Below are positions 38,590-51,374 of a stretch of DNA of 64,000 bases, piece after piece. Below the pieces are notes generated by a model. That model made no database searches, was not told where the DNA came from, and saw only the letters and a list, made by a program, of their open reading frames with translations. Position numbers and translations under genes: made by a program. Source of the stretch: Anisakis pegreffii. Taxonomy: Eukaryota; Nematoda; Chromadorea; Rhabditida; Anisakidae. The stretch is from contig JAPYMA010001250.1 in the NCBI GenBank assembly GCA_035041965.1, positions 1 to 64,000 on the forward strand, in the 5' to 3' direction. How positions within the stretch are numbered: the stretch's first letter is position 1; each line of letters opens with the position of its first letter.

Positions 38590-40433
38590 ACGGATTTTTA
38601 TCACTACTTTTTTTTCGGGAATCCGCTTAACTGTGGTAAAAGCGGACGCTTGTGTTAGCTTTGTTTACGATCTGTACCAAAATCACTGATAACATCGATG
38701 GTTTTTGATTGGAAACTGAGGCACTGAAATGATTTCTCGAACATCGGATCTTCGCTTCTATGCTCATGCAATGCTGCTTTTGATATTATCGAATTATTTT
38801 GTGGCATCTCATTACTTCTCAAGATCATCGCATACCCAAACAGTCTAGATATGGTACAATATCGACGACTCACACTTTAAATATGCTTCGAATATGATTT
38901 ATACATGAAATGCATCGACAGCTGTGCGGAAACAAAGATGCATATCACATCATGAAGGCGCAAACTCTTATGATCATCCAGCGATGTCGGCATAAATGCA
39001 ATCGTCGTTGACACTTACACATAGTTGTTGTCTCAATAAAGCCATCCAACAGCGTGACCAATCACAACGAGAAGAAAGAACGTAACGAAGACAATGAACA
39101 GCAAAAGAATAGGATTCAGAATACACTTCACTGAAAATGATTCGTCAAATACACTTCTCCATCATGATACTTTTCGCCATATCACGTGAGCAGAACATGA
39201 TATATGTTCATGAATTTGATCTATTAGATCAGCCTCTAATTAATTCCAATATTCGGTGGATGCTCAAGTATCGAACAATTTTCTAGCGGTTAGCCAAACT
39301 TGTGCTAGTTTGCATCCGCTAGACATCCTATTCGGTGACTGAATATACACCATACTATTATGAGACAATGCACTTTTATTTCCAGTGGATATCAGGGCTT
39401 TTGCAAGAAATTTAAACATGAAAACTACATTTTCGTGATCATTCTCACTGTTCGACGGTATGAAAAAAAATCTTCATTTAGTACTGAAGATAGTTTTTGA
39501 TGAGTACCCTCAAAGTGTATGTCAAAGAAGCTTGTTGACAATTATCATCCATTCCTGATCGTTTTTTATATGACTAACTTCAAAGGACATCGTAAAATGT
39601 AATAATAAAGAAATGCTAAATTAATGAGCCAATAAAAAGTGATAAACACATTTAATGTGTTTGATAAACGCGTGATTTTGTCCTGTTGTAGTGGATGTGA
39701 TCAGGTAAACAATTGTTGCATGTCAACGTGAGTAATCACATCAAAAATTATCATTTCATTTTGACCGATGTCACATGACTAGCTCCTCTCAAGTGCAAAT
39801 GCTTTAGTGACACCGGTAAAATTCGCTAGTTTTAAGGCCGAAAAGCCATAAGTGATCATAAGCCGGAAGATGGAAAAGAAAGTTTGACTGGATTAAATGT
39901 GAAAAAAATATTTGTTACGTTCCTTGAATATTATTCAATTTTTTTATATTCTGTGTCAAATTTTCGCCGGAAATTCGATGAGAAATTCACTTGCCTGTTT
40001 TTTTAACGCTACGATTGCTCAATTTGCAACGGGATGAACACTGCTCATCTGAAATGTTCGAAAACGGTTAGATTAATTCACTTTTGTGGGAATCCCTATG
40101 CCCAATAAGTAGCGATATGCTTCATCGCTATACACAATTAGCGATTGAGAATCGCTGACCAGAGCGAAGAGCATCAGAAGAGAGCGAAAACACTTTGCAC
40201 TAGAAATTTAAAGTGTGTTTTCTAGTGTGAACCTTACTGAACACTGAACAATTGCTTCAGAATGACTGGCCTCTAGGAGATGTGGCGATGACACCATCTA
40301 ATAGGAGCATTAGCCAATTGTGCGTAAACACATGCTTTGGCACATGCAGAACTCGGAGATTTTAACGGATCAGCCGAGATTGTTTCAAATTATTGGTTTG
40401 ATAAGAACACAAATTGCTTTGAAGGATTTTGGG
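38590..40433. other. no gene recognised
   Basis: A 72-codon minus-strand frame at 38655-38873 has no clear exon borders. Nothing else here is supportable as coding, RNA or mobile sequence. Confidence 0.5.
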
Positions 40434-40598
40434 TCAGTTCGTTGATGAGTATTTAGAGAACAAACCGTCGTATTCAATGCCATATGATGATGTTGACGGC
40501 CAATCATGCGGTAGAACCTCAACGTGCACAGGCGAACAGCCGTATTCTTTTTGGTAGCTCATCGTGCTCGGATCACTTGTATAGACACCAACATTGGG
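40434..40598 (-). CDS. terminal exon of an unrecognised gene
   Basis: Read on the minus strand, a phase-0 exon begins after GATATCAG at 40598 and runs 54 codons to TGA at 40434-40436. It is rich in Ser, Tyr, Pro and acidic residues: PNVGVYTSDPSTMSYQKEYG, later HVEVLPHDWPSTSSYGIEYD, ending FSKYSSTN. Just upstream another frame (DFVLEEKSPLLIS) follows a better acceptor, TTTGCAG, and is one base out of phase with this one. The two may be one exon broken by an indel. The composition resembles the disordered tail of a regulatory protein, but I cannot name it. Confidence 0.5.
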   Translation of the reverse strand, partial: PNVGVYTSDPSTMSYQKEYGCSPVHVEVLPHDWPSTSSYGIEYDGLFSKYSSTN

Positions 40599-42622
40599 CT
40601 GATATCAGCAGTGGTGACTTTTCTTCAAGCACAAAATCTGCAAACGAAAATTCTTTTAGCGACATATTTCAAAAACTTGCAATCGTTTACAAACTAAACC
40701 TAATCACGTCGCTCTTTACCTTTCATATAAATGCTTTTTAATCACCTCATAACCTCTCTAGAGAGTTTTGCAAAATGGCATCGCTTGATGTAAGCTAATC
40801 AGAAGAGGGTGTAGAGGAGACGAGTTAGTTGCACTTATTCTCTGAAACTTCACATTCACTACTTTCGTTTCCATCCCAAAAAAATATTTGCATAATTCGC
40901 GATGAAAAACCATTGAACAAAAAATGCTCTTTGCTCTGAGCAGGTTGATCAGCAAAATATTTACAGTATTTTTGGTTTCCATGTTTACATTAATCATCTG
41001 TGTTATGATCGCGTGAAATTCATGCAGTCAATAGAACTGATTAAGACGCCTTCATCAAGTCATATGAGTACTGCATGTCCTTTCAACTCATTGATAATGC
41101 CTAAACCAACCAACGATTTTTTGATGTTGTGAGGTTATTTCGAATTATAAGCTGTCTTAAAGGACTGTCCTAATCAATCGAATTACACTGATACATTAAA
41201 TGATAAGTTGAAAAATAAGGGCAACGATTTTTTGAAAAAAAAAACAAAAAATTGAAAACAACCGTGAAGCTTCAGAGACGTTTAATTCACATGTTTGGTT
41301 AATTAGTCGATGACTAAACGCTCTGATGCAAAGTGAGCGTTGTAGTCGAATGAAATTATCAATAAAATGGGAACTGTTTGCCAGACTGATACGCATTGCT
41401 ATGCAATGATAACCGCCATTATCATTTATTGATATCAATCAGACGAATGCTTTTGACGTATGCTATGTTCACTTGCAGTTTCATTGTTGTGACAATTCGT
41501 TGCGTATTAATCCGTTTATAGCTTTAATGCGACGATTTCATCTTAATCATTTGATGGTTTGGTTTTTGAGCATACATAATCGCTAACAAAATGCAAACAA
41601 ACACTCACGTAAACACCTGAACAATGCATTCAGGTACTTGTGAAACGGATTATATATTGATACTGTGCTAGGAATGCAGACGTGAATGTGCAAAAATCAA
41701 ATTATACTCATAGAACAATGTTATCTGCGATGACCATTGAATATTTCGTTTACTCTTCAATCTGTGTTTAAGATTTGGTCTTTGGAGAACACACACTATT
41801 GTACAGTTAATGATGATACATTCTCTGCAGGCAGAACGCAAGTTGAAAGTAACAACCTTCAATCATTGCGATTTAAAAATGATCAGATTCTTACAGGGTA
41901 GAAAATCTTTGAATTTGAATATTTCGGAAATTGCCTATCCAGGCAACTTTCAAGTTTCTGCAGACAATAAGTTGATGACATCGAAATGGCTGGATTCAAA
42001 AATAACACGAACACTTCGTAATTTCATCCATGTTGGTCAAGTCAGTTCAAATCGCCTACAGCGGGGAGAATAATCATTTCAGTCTTACATCTCACCTCTT
42101 ACAAGTTTGCCTAAAAGGAATTGTCCCTGCAAAAATTCACTTTCTCAAACCTTAAACCTTTGATAACTGCCCAATCCTTTACTGTCGCTTTTTCGATAGT
42201 AGCCTACTAATGAAGTGTTTTCATATGTTCCCTTTCTTCAAGTTGCGTAATTCTATTGTCTAATGCGAAAATAAAATTTTTCAGCTGCAGAGGATGAAGA
42301 GACACGTTATGACGATACTGTTCGTATCTATTTACATTCCAGCTTTTTTGCTTGTTCTCGCTATTTATCATCATTTTTATTGTTTTCCTTTCGCATTATT
42401 ATTTTTTTCAGCAGGACTGAAAAGTTGTTGATAATTACCGGAAAAAAGCAAGCTTCAATGATGTCAACATGCTGAATCACTAAGTTTTCATAAAATCATG
42501 AAATATATCTTACTTGCCGTCGAAAATTTTAAAAATTTATTTCAACTCCATTGAGTAAAGTGGATGTAAATGGTGGGCAATAATATCAAGTGAAAAACAT
42601 TACACGAGCAGTAATGTGTGTA

Positions 42623-42760
42623 ATTATCTTCGTTAGAGATCCATTGCAGTCGACGCGATAATTCTGGTGCGGTGACTATCAAAAAGCTGTCGTACGGTTC
42701 CATAAGTTGTTCTTGATCATAATTATTGAGATGATTACTCGTGCAAGTGCGTGAAACCTC
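42623..42760 (-). CDS. possible coding exon, unknown
   Basis: The minus strand reads as protein-like sequence: NNYDQEQLMEPYDSFLIVTA then PELSRRLQWISNEDNYTHYC. It lies between TTAG acceptors near 42760 and GT donors near 42620. It may belong to the gene whose last exon is at 40434-40598, since no other minus-strand stop intervenes in that gap. The phase could not be tested because the intermediate exons were not found. Confidence 0.3.
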
Positions 42761-43430
42761 TAACACAACCTCCTAGCAAAGTCTGAATGGATTGTAGGGG
42801 AAGCAGATCCGAAGCATTTGAACTTTCATAAATTGACTCCTATCCAGGCATAATTAGATCTCATAATGCGATTTGCTGACCAAATTTCGTACAAATCTGA
42901 GTCGCTATTCTCTACATTTACAGGGATCTAGTGATAGCCTTATTGCATAAGAACCTTTCGGAATTGTTTCCGTACAGTAAGCTTGAATCTGCTTGCGGAA
43001 TAATGAATTAGTGTTGCGAGGGGCACGTTTATTTTGTGACATTTATCAACGATCGACGAGAGATATTTATTATTGTTATCATGAGATCATTTCAGCACTC
43101 TTTACAATAACACATAATATATTGTTGAGAATTGGCCACCGTAATGAAAGCAAACTGCATTTGTATTAGTATAGACATGCAGTATGCGTACGGAATTTTG
43201 CATTCGTTGAAATTTCGGCACATGGTTAGATTATTTCAGAACAGAACTTCTTAATCACATTATGGATCATTTGGATCACGGATAACTGAACAACATTTAC
43301 AGTTTACTGGTTCGATTTTCTACATGAACTGTAGATTATCAATTAATCTCCAGGCTCTACTTTTAAAAATTATCGTGCAAACACGTAATTTTACCGTTGA
43401 TAAGGCGCTGGTGATGCCATGAAGTAAGGA

Positions 43431-46400
43431 TTACTGTTTGGTGAGTAAAACGATGAGAAAAACGATCAACAGCAGCACGAACGGAAACAGTACTGAGCCA
43501 AATATTCGCCGTGTACAGCCGCCTGAAACTAGAATAGCCTTTGACTTGAACCAGTTAGCATTCAATGTACTGTATGGAATCTAGTGTGGGATAATTCGTT
43601 TGAAATATTTCAGAGAACGCAGTCGAAGCGCTGATCAACTGGACGAATCGGCGCAGTTATAGAGCAGAAGTCTTTCCGTTTTCATTAAAAAGTGTTATAA
43701 AAGGGAATCCATTTCCCACTAGAAAATTTCTGCAGCTGAATTATGCAAACAACTCACATGGAGTGGACGGGAATAGGTGTCCTTTGCAGAAGATGTTTTT
43801 TCCTGAAAGAATTATGCGTTGTCCAAATCAATTTCAGGGCACCAAATGAATGTTCAATGCAGATGCGAAATGCTCAAAAGACTACTGTGAGGGTTGTGAT
43901 TCTTTAATCGAACGCATATTGCTCGCAGCAATACCAATTCGGATTGGCAATAGTGACGATTCGATAGTAAGTTCACTCTTTTAGTTGGGATCCTTTCATT
44001 CAGTATTTTTCTACATTTACTTCAATAGTATATTCTAGTGCTTCAATCGGCGTTGACGCATTTCGACGTATTACTTTTCCAATCAACCTGCTCATATCAT
44101 GCTTCCAGTTTATCACGCCCGCAAAACACAACTCAAAAATCATATCATCTAAAATCAGCTCACCTTCTTCGAAGGAATCCTTGTGATAGATGTCACTGCT
44201 GTGCTCTGAGGACGGTGCGGAAGGTAGATAATATTCTTCGAAAGCTGAAATAAACAGTGTTCCAATTGAATGACAATTTTTTTGCAGCTAATCAGTACTG
44301 TCTGAACAGTATGTGGTATAACATGGGCATTTCTGATCTTTTGATCTTGCCTTTTTTGACCTGCTTACATGATAACATGCGTTCTATTCGAACAAAATTC
44401 CCGTTACGATTGGTATAGCAGCACCGACTGGCATAAGGAATGTCAAAGCATTCTTCCCATCTAAGCGTCAAACATCTTCATGTTAAACTTCCGATTCAAG
44501 CTGAATGATTCTTAAATTTCCCACTCTATGATGACTGGTCGCACGAGAATGAATGATTCTGCAAAAACAATTGTTGAAAATTTCACTGAATTTTTGCCAT
44601 CACTGTAAATTCCATATTTTGAGGGCAATTAACGGTATGCAGTTGAGATTGGTTCATATTCATACCTTGATCGCTTGATTCGTAGAAGTATGGCAATGTG
44701 GGATTAATTCTTGATGATCCTTCACTGGTCGGCTCATTCATTAGCAGCAGCTGTGGATGAATATCTATTGTTGTCACGCACGGTTCCGTGCAGATCGTTG
44801 GCCGTGTCGACGATGATTGTGCTGCCTTATCCATCACGCTAACGTCCTGCCGGTCACAAACTGCAATTGAAACTCTGATCGGTTCGAGAAACACTTCAAT
44901 CTTCTGTGCATCGACATTCGTCGACGCCGTCGTTCACGCATTCCTACGTATGCTTTATGAGTTGCTCGAATCGAGTTGAATTGCTTGGTGTATGGTAAAT
45001 CCTACACGTTCATACTACTCCTTTCAAATGCTCAAAAGGAGTTATGATGCGACCGTTGAAACCTTCCGATACCTAGTCCAATAGTTAAGAGTTTCGAGAG
45101 CATGCGCTTTTCATTCGTTTCAGATTACTCATCATTTGAAGTTGAAGGAACAAGGACTTATGAGTGCTCCACGACTGAATGAGTCGACGCAACGGATTCG
45201 AACTCATTTAACCGACCTGCATATATGCTGAGATTACCAAGAACAGCTGGGCATTGGAATATCATATATCACAAGGACAACGCTTGAATCATGCTTAGAA
45301 GCAATGAACTGGTCTAGGATACGGACACAGGAAAACGGGAAGAGGGGCGCTAATATATCATCTATCGCAAAGTATGAGTGCAGAATGACGTGGGAACTTT
45401 TAAACAACACGCACAGTGGTATGTTCTGAATATGGCATTGAAGAGAGCAGCTGATATCAGGCCATTTATAGTGTGACGACAGTGTGAATGATATGATTGC
45501 GCTTATCAGTTAATGTGCGCATATCATTTAATTTTTTTCTGAAATCAAATCTACCATGCAGATTGCACTCATCAGAATGTATTCCGTCAAAATGGCTTGT
45601 TTTTTGGTATGAGAATAACTCTGCCGAAGCGCTGGGGTGTGATCATCTACAGATGATCACGAAATTTTTCGATCTTATTGGTTGACGAAGATCAATTTAT
45701 GCTCACAATGAGAGAAGGAAAAGTCTCCGGTAACAATAAGGTGGCACAATTCATGCCGTTTCGAACTTGCTTGAAAATATCCCGATAATTTATAGGACAT
45801 TCATGAAAGAGCAAAAATTCTTCAGTCGTCGTTGAAAAGGTGTAGAAACACACTTGCATATGTTTCTATTTGTTGGCATTTCTCATATGAACATCAAACC
45901 TGTCCAGCCAACTGGATTGGAAGTGACCGCGTGCGCAGAAATATGCCTTGGCAATCGCGATTGGTTAAGTCAATCAAATCATTCATCCGTCCGTCCAATT
46001 TACTCTCATGTTAGGTGCACGTCTCTAGATGATGGGCATGCGCTATTCTATGTAATGCACTCGGAAAAGAAGCATTTCATTCACTCGCTAGTAACCACCT
46101 TTCAACCAGTCATCGTAGAAAAGTTTAGCAGAACTTCATTCCTCTTATAAGTGTCAAACATATCATTTACCATACCTGATGAAGAACAATATAATTTTGC
46201 AATTTTCAGGGTTGCGCAAATCATTAAATCGTCATTTCAGACCACCATTGCGAAATATCAGTTATGGCTGATAAAAATGTCATTATAATCGTAATCATAA
46301 ACTGCCATGTCAGTTTCAGTTCAGTTCATTTCACATGATGGATATGTGCTGATGCACATGAACACGTTAGTTTGGTGTTATCAAAAAATAAATCATCCAT

Positions 46401-46788
46401 ATTGCTGTGCTCGCAATTAAACTTGACAACAACTGCAGTCGTCGTTTCCGCTCGTATCATACGCAAATATTGTTAATAAAGTGAACGTTAGTCATAAAAT
46501 TTTCATTTGCAAAATGAACTAATCACCAAAGTGCAAAGCAAGCAACGTGACTCCATAAGGGCAGGTAAATAAGTAATTTGAAAAACTGCATCAGTGGTCA
46601 CTGATCGAGAGCCGTCCTGTGGGTGATTACCGCAGCTCAATATTCAACCGCATAATTTTGGGCATCGGTTGGGCATCATAGTCGCTTTGAGGACCATTCC
46701 AACTTTGAAATTCATCAATTTACGATGATAGTTGTAATGGAATGCAAGCGGTTGGACATCATTTACGACATTACTTCCTCCGACAACC
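43431..46788 (-). CDS. tail-anchored membrane protein, 3' part
   Basis: Exons in reading order: 46767-46788 (22-bp micro-exon), 46631-46702, 45900-46004, 44666-44903, 44164-44244, 43431-43522 (TAA). Phases match at every junction except 46631/46004, where an exon may be missing. The protein part includes LSEEVMSWNGPQSDYDAQPM, then RMNDLIDLTNRDCQGIFLRT, then KIEVFLEPIRVSIAVCDRQD, and a Ser/Pro-rich region including SSDQAFEEYYLPSAPSSEHS. It ends GGCTRRIFGSVLFP, a single hydrophobic span VLLLIVFLIVLL and a tail of only TKQ. That architecture, a cytoplasmic protein with a C-terminal anchor and almost no lumenal tail, suggests a tail-anchored protein of the ER or nuclear envelope. A KASH-type protein is less likely because the tail is too short. 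The 5' end may be at 47899. Confidence 0.6.
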
Positions 46789-47713
46789 CTGAAAAAATGA
46801 ATCCTCCGCATTAAATTGGTGATGATTCAATTCCTAAACAACCAGATAAATGCATCCGAACGATGTTAACTTGATGACGCATCACGTAATGGTACCACGC
46901 CCTAGCAACATTAATAAAATTTTCGGCAAATTGCAGGAATAGTGTAGATTATACGTGAACAAATGTCTAAAATTTCTCTTTAAAAAACGCCATTGAATTA
47001 GAAAATTTATCCACTGTATGAACAAAAAATATGACAGCATAGAAAATGAATAAGCTGAACGGCATAACAGAAAAATAATCGCAATGAAATGAAGCTCAAT
47101 AGAACACGATTCTGTAGCGCTCGCTGGAACGCAGGTGATTTCCGACTGAAACCATCTCAGAGGATGATCTAGAGATTTTGCCAGGCGTATTGTTAATTCA
47201 CGGGCACTTTGATAAGGGGTTTCCCGAAGTCACTGACAAGAAATCTTGAGTGTGGCACAAAGAAAGCCGGAAACTAGAGTGCAGAGGGTTCAGAAATTAG
47301 TTTGTGTAATAATAAACTGCGATCGCAATAATTGAACATAACCAGCAAAGTAATCATTCAGTATGACGATGCTTAGAGCGAATCATCAATCATAACAGAA
47401 TGACTGCGGTGAAGAATGTTGATCCTTATATTTTTGCATAAATCCATTTTGATGCAAATTTCTACGTTCCTCACATGGACTTAATAGGGACGACTCCATT
47501 TGTGTGAAGCACACGAAAGAAGTGGTTCTTTTTGGTTTTGCATTGATAATTTTACGTTCGTGTGCATACCATGATAATTTTGAAGACGTTTGAATAGTAA
47601 GATAGTATTACTGCAATGATCAAACCAACTGATTGATTGATCATTTTGAGTATTGGACCGTTGTGGAGCGGCTTATTGGTTAGTTAATTCAGAGGGTTTG
47701 CTACTTTAGGAGT

Positions 47714-47899
47714 TCAGTAACTACTTGTTGAACCAATGCTGCGCAGAAATTTCTCCAGACAGCATCTCTGATGAAATTGCCGATGCTGAATTGCGGAGAT
47801 ATATAACAATACTGTTGTGTTTGTTGCATGCCTTTGGCTCCTCAGCACTTGCGGATCGCTGGAGCGGACTTCCTCCGGACTATAATTGAATTGGTTCAT
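47714..47899 (-). CDS. possible 5' exon of the tail-anchored gene
   Basis: An ATG frame from 47899 (MNQFNYSPEEVRSSDPQ onward) is open for 61 codons. A second frame starting at an ATG inside it also looks protein-like (MQQTQQYCYISPQFSIGNFI, then RDAVWRNFCAAL) and reaches a donor-like CAA|GTAGTT. I cannot decide which is translated. The position, 101 bp from the divergent MMAA start, supports a real gene start. Linkage to the exons at 43431-46788 is inference. Confidence 0.35.
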   Translation of the reverse strand: MNQFNYSPEEVRSSDPQVLRSQRHATNTTVLLYISAIQHRQFHQRCCLEKFLRSIGSTSSY

Positions 47900-48000
47900 T
47901 GTGAATGAATGTTGTGTAGCTTTATTGCATCACACATCACATTTGATGTCATTTTTCCTTTGCAGGTTGACATTCAGTCGAGACTGTGGCTTTCAAAAGA
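47900..48000. promoter_or_regulatory. putative bidirectional promoter
   Basis: Only 101 bases separate the MMAA start codon (48001, +) from the ATG of the divergent minus-strand frame (47899). If both starts are right, the two genes share one promoter. No TATA box is evident. A CTTTGCAG at about 47960-47967 could be a trans-splice acceptor for MMAA. Confidence 0.35.
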
Positions 48001-51000
48001 ATGTTACCGAAGCTTTTAATTAATAATAAGCATTTTATGATCGCAAGTGAATGCAATCCATTGAGTTTAACAACGTTTTGCAGGAGGTGTTTATTCAACA
48101 CCAGGTAAGTGACCGTTCTCGCAGTCTATCGTCCCAGTCAACTCATCCCGGCATATGAACATATGAACATTCCCACATATGAAATGCATTTCTGTTTGGA
48201 AGAAAATTAGGAGGATAGGATATGAGTATAGGAGTGTAAGGGCAATGGCTGATCATGTCAAAAAGTCCTCCTAATTGTTTCTCTACAAACACTAGCATAT
48301 ATGTTTGTTAAGGATATCAACACTACCCAAACCATCGTGGCAGAGTCCAAGTGGTGTTCAGAAACGATCACCGAATGAGGCGAAAAGCGCGGAATCCGCG
48401 CAACTGGCTGAATATGCACGATTGCATTGGGATGACAGAGTGACATGCAATGATCCTTTGGTGAATTAATGCATGATCACTTCAATTGTTGCATTCTGTG
48501 AAACATACTTCTAGACGAGGAGTGACAATACTTCTAGACGAGGGAAGCAACAGCTTAAGTTTCAGCTCTATTTGCAAACGGCATTGTTGCAAGTGAGCAA
48601 TATGCATTGTTGTTTGAGGTTGTTCGATTACGTGACGGAATTTTATCCGGTTCACGTTCGGCATTAGCCGCTGGCATCACACTCGTCGAATCAACACACC
48701 CGACAAAACGGGCACAAGGAAGTTACCTACTGGCTGCTGTTCTGGAGGCTCAAAAGAAACGCATCGAGGAAAAAGGACCAGCGTCGTTGATCTTTCGTAT
48801 AGGTTTGATCACCGTATTGGACACGGCTTATTTGCTTTGCGAATATTTACTTGAAAATGCTCAAAAACCTTCTGGAATGAAAAAATAACTCCACAGAACC
48901 TGTTACGATTGTGAAATTGAGAGGCTGTAAGGAGAGTTCGCAGTAAATACAGAAGTCCTCTAAAAGCAATACCACTCCCTAAACCATCTAACAAAATGGA
49001 CTGACTCGGCTACTAATTTTATCAGCAGTTTAATTGCTACACTTTATAAACGTTGTATCTCTATGCAGGTGTGTCAGGCAGTCCTGGAGTGGGAAAATCG
49101 TCGTTTATTGAAGCGCTCGGTACTCAACTTATTCAGAACCAGAACAAAAAGATTGCTGTTCTCACTGTTGATCCATCTTCAGCAACTACCGGAGGTAAGT
49201 GCGCATCAAAATGTTCATGATACCCAAGTGTGGATGACACTAAACTTAAATGGATCACATTTCGATGATTATTTACGAGCATTGGCTTGATGCAATTGTG
49301 TTGCACTGGTGTGATGGTAATTAGTCATCTCTCTATACCACTTCTTTGAAAACTGTTCTATTCTGTTCGCTTGGGCTCAAAAACGGCTCTATTTTGTTCA
49401 AACAGTTCCTTCCTCATTTGCGAACTGTTCTAATCTATACCGTGGAACAGAGCAGGAACAGAACAGCTTAACTGAAATAGAGACATCACTAATGGTAATT
49501 GATCGTTTGAACTCTTTAACTCAGGATCGGTGCTTGGCGATCTAACAAGGATGCAAAATTTGGCACGCCATCGAAATGCTTTCATCCGCCAGTCGCCTTC
49601 AAGTGGCTCGCTCGGTGGTGTAACTCGTGGTATTCATGAAGCGATTGTTCTATGCGAAGGAGCTGGCTACGACGCTGTCATCATCGAAACTGTTGGTATG
49701 CTTTGAGCTTGCAACATTCTGTCATCAAAGCCATACTGAGAATGATGCCTCACCGATCAGTACTTACACAGAAACCGTTAACCCATCTGACTAGTGCTGA
49801 GAAGAAATTCATAGATAATTACTGACATATCATCAATGTTACAGGTGTTGGACAATCAGAAGTTAGCGTGAGTGAAATGAGTGATATATTTTGCCTTCTC
49901 TTATCGCCTGCTCATGGTGATGAACTTCAGGTATTTCCAAATATTCCAAGTTGTTTTTGTGCTTTCTGACTTATCACATTGTACCACTATAGATCAATAG
50001 TATACATTAATATTGCACTATAGGCGTTATAATATTCAAGGTACCAGTACCCTCAGGTTCGCCCGGTAACATATGAATTTCTTTGCAGTATTCGATTGTG
50101 TAGAATCTCTACTTTCAGAAAAACATATATTTTGCCGAGCGATTTTCGTCAGTCACCTTCAACTGGCTCGCTCTTTAATCGCTTTCATTGATTCAGTTCT
50201 ACAATTTATGAATGTAACAAACTTGTCATCTACAGTCCAATATCACTGGTGATTTTGTGAGATACGAATAAGTGGAGACAAAGTTTGACTGGAATTAAAG
50301 ACGTCAACACATAATCACACCTAATATTCTGGTAATTGAGGGCGTTAAACGTGGTATTATGGAGCAAAGCGATTTACTTATTGTAACGAAAGCCGATGGA
50401 GAGCTTGAAAAAAAGCGCGGCTCACACAAATGGAATACGTTTCGGCACTCAAATATATGCGACCAAGATCACCGGACTGGCGACCTGTGGTACTGTACTA
50501 TTTGATGCTTCTTCTTTCCTGATATATTGGATATCCGCAAGTTTTCTCATTTAATCACTATTTTACGATGGATCATCTCTGGTCAAAGTTATTTCCTCTA
50601 GTCTTACTGTTCTCTACTGAACCGGAAACTGGCATTTGCTGAAGATATTTGAAATTGTATTTTAAAATTATTTGAAGGTGATGAGTGCATCAATACACAA
50701 GCCTGAAACCATCGAAAATGTTTCGAAAATGCTAGACAAATTTTGGGATACAGCCGTTAAAACAGGACTACTAATGGAACGTCGTAACGAACAGCTAACC
50801 AAATGGATGTGGACTCATGTTCAGTATGAAATAATGGCCGTCTTCAGAAGGCATCCTCAAGTTCTACGGAAGGTTTGAACTGAATGAAAAACTTAAATTT
50901 CTATCAGTTCACAAAGCGAAAACTTTGTTCATTTCATTGTGGTTTTTGATCGGCTGTCCAAACAAATTGTTCGCATTGAATATGAACGAAAAAAAGCCGT

Positions 51001-51340
51001 AGAAATTGACATTTTAAAAATGAACATTCATTTGCATTCGTAGTATTCATTATTTCCGTATTCCTCAACCAATGTGCTCAACTAATTTTCACTTGAGAAT
51101 CACAAAAATGATGAAGTGCAAATAGGCTAAGAAAAATTCGAGACCATTCCCAGCTTGGGGACGATTAAATGATTCAATACAAGACGAACACCTTCACACT
51201 ATAAGATTAATTGGCCAATGGTCTAAATTGGAAACTAATCTGAATTTTAGGCGCCGCTATTGGAAAACGATGTGACGAACGGCAAAATAACGCCTGGTTG
51301 GGCAGCAGAAACTTTATTGCGTGTATTTTTTGGCTTGTAG
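48001..51340 (+). CDS. mmaa-1: MMAA-type mitochondrial cobalamin GTPase
   Basis: P-loop GTPase of the MeaB/ArgK/MMAA group that guards and loads adenosylcobalamin onto methylmalonyl-CoA mutase in mitochondria. Exons: 48001-48104, 48594-48802, 49069-49194, 49525-49695, 49845-49930, 50341-50489, 50678-50872, 51251-51340 (TAG). All junctions are in phase, giving about 376 residues. The N-terminus, [20 protein letters not shown], then FCRRC, is a plausible mitochondrial presequence. Then come [20 protein letters not shown], the Walker A motif [38 protein letters not shown], the switch motif ETVGVGQSE, the guanine-specificity motif TKADG and the C-terminal dimerisation part [20 protein letters not shown]. 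Exon 6 has 149 bases and lacks one: after ADGELE an A7 run puts [20 protein letters not shown] out of frame, and an eighth A would restore it. Confidence 0.95.
48505..48543. repeat. 23-bp tandem duplication in MMAA intron 1
   Basis: ATACTTCTAGACGAGG occurs at 48505-48520 and 48528-48543, a 23-base period with two copies. It lies about 50 bases before the second MMAA exon. Confidence 0.8.
50151..50173. repeat. copy of an MMAA exon 4 fragment inside intron 5
   Basis: Bases 50151-50173 match 49591-49613 of MMAA exon 4 at 21 of 23 positions (core CCTTCAA-TGGCTCGCTC). The exonic segment encodes part of the conserved [10 protein letters not shown] motif. The intron copy is on the same strand and not flanked by splice sites that would use it. 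Confidence 0.7.
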
Positions 51341-51374
51341 ACGATGAAAGTGAACATTTCGTTGTTTCATATAT

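Noticed and set aside
41810..42073. 87-codon plus-strand open frame
   Set aside because: Composition looks random and no donor or acceptor supports it. A nearby TTTTTCAG at 42283 leads to a short hydrophobic frame that could not be joined to anything.
43431..43522. KASH-domain call for the tail-anchored protein
   Set aside because: The lumenal tail after the membrane span is only TKQ, whereas KASH peptides have a longer conserved tail.
40434..44903. A single gene joining 40434-40598 with 43522-44903
   Set aside because: A stop codon at 43431-43433 ends the upstream gene with perfect splice phase, so the 40.4-kb exon belongs to another gene.
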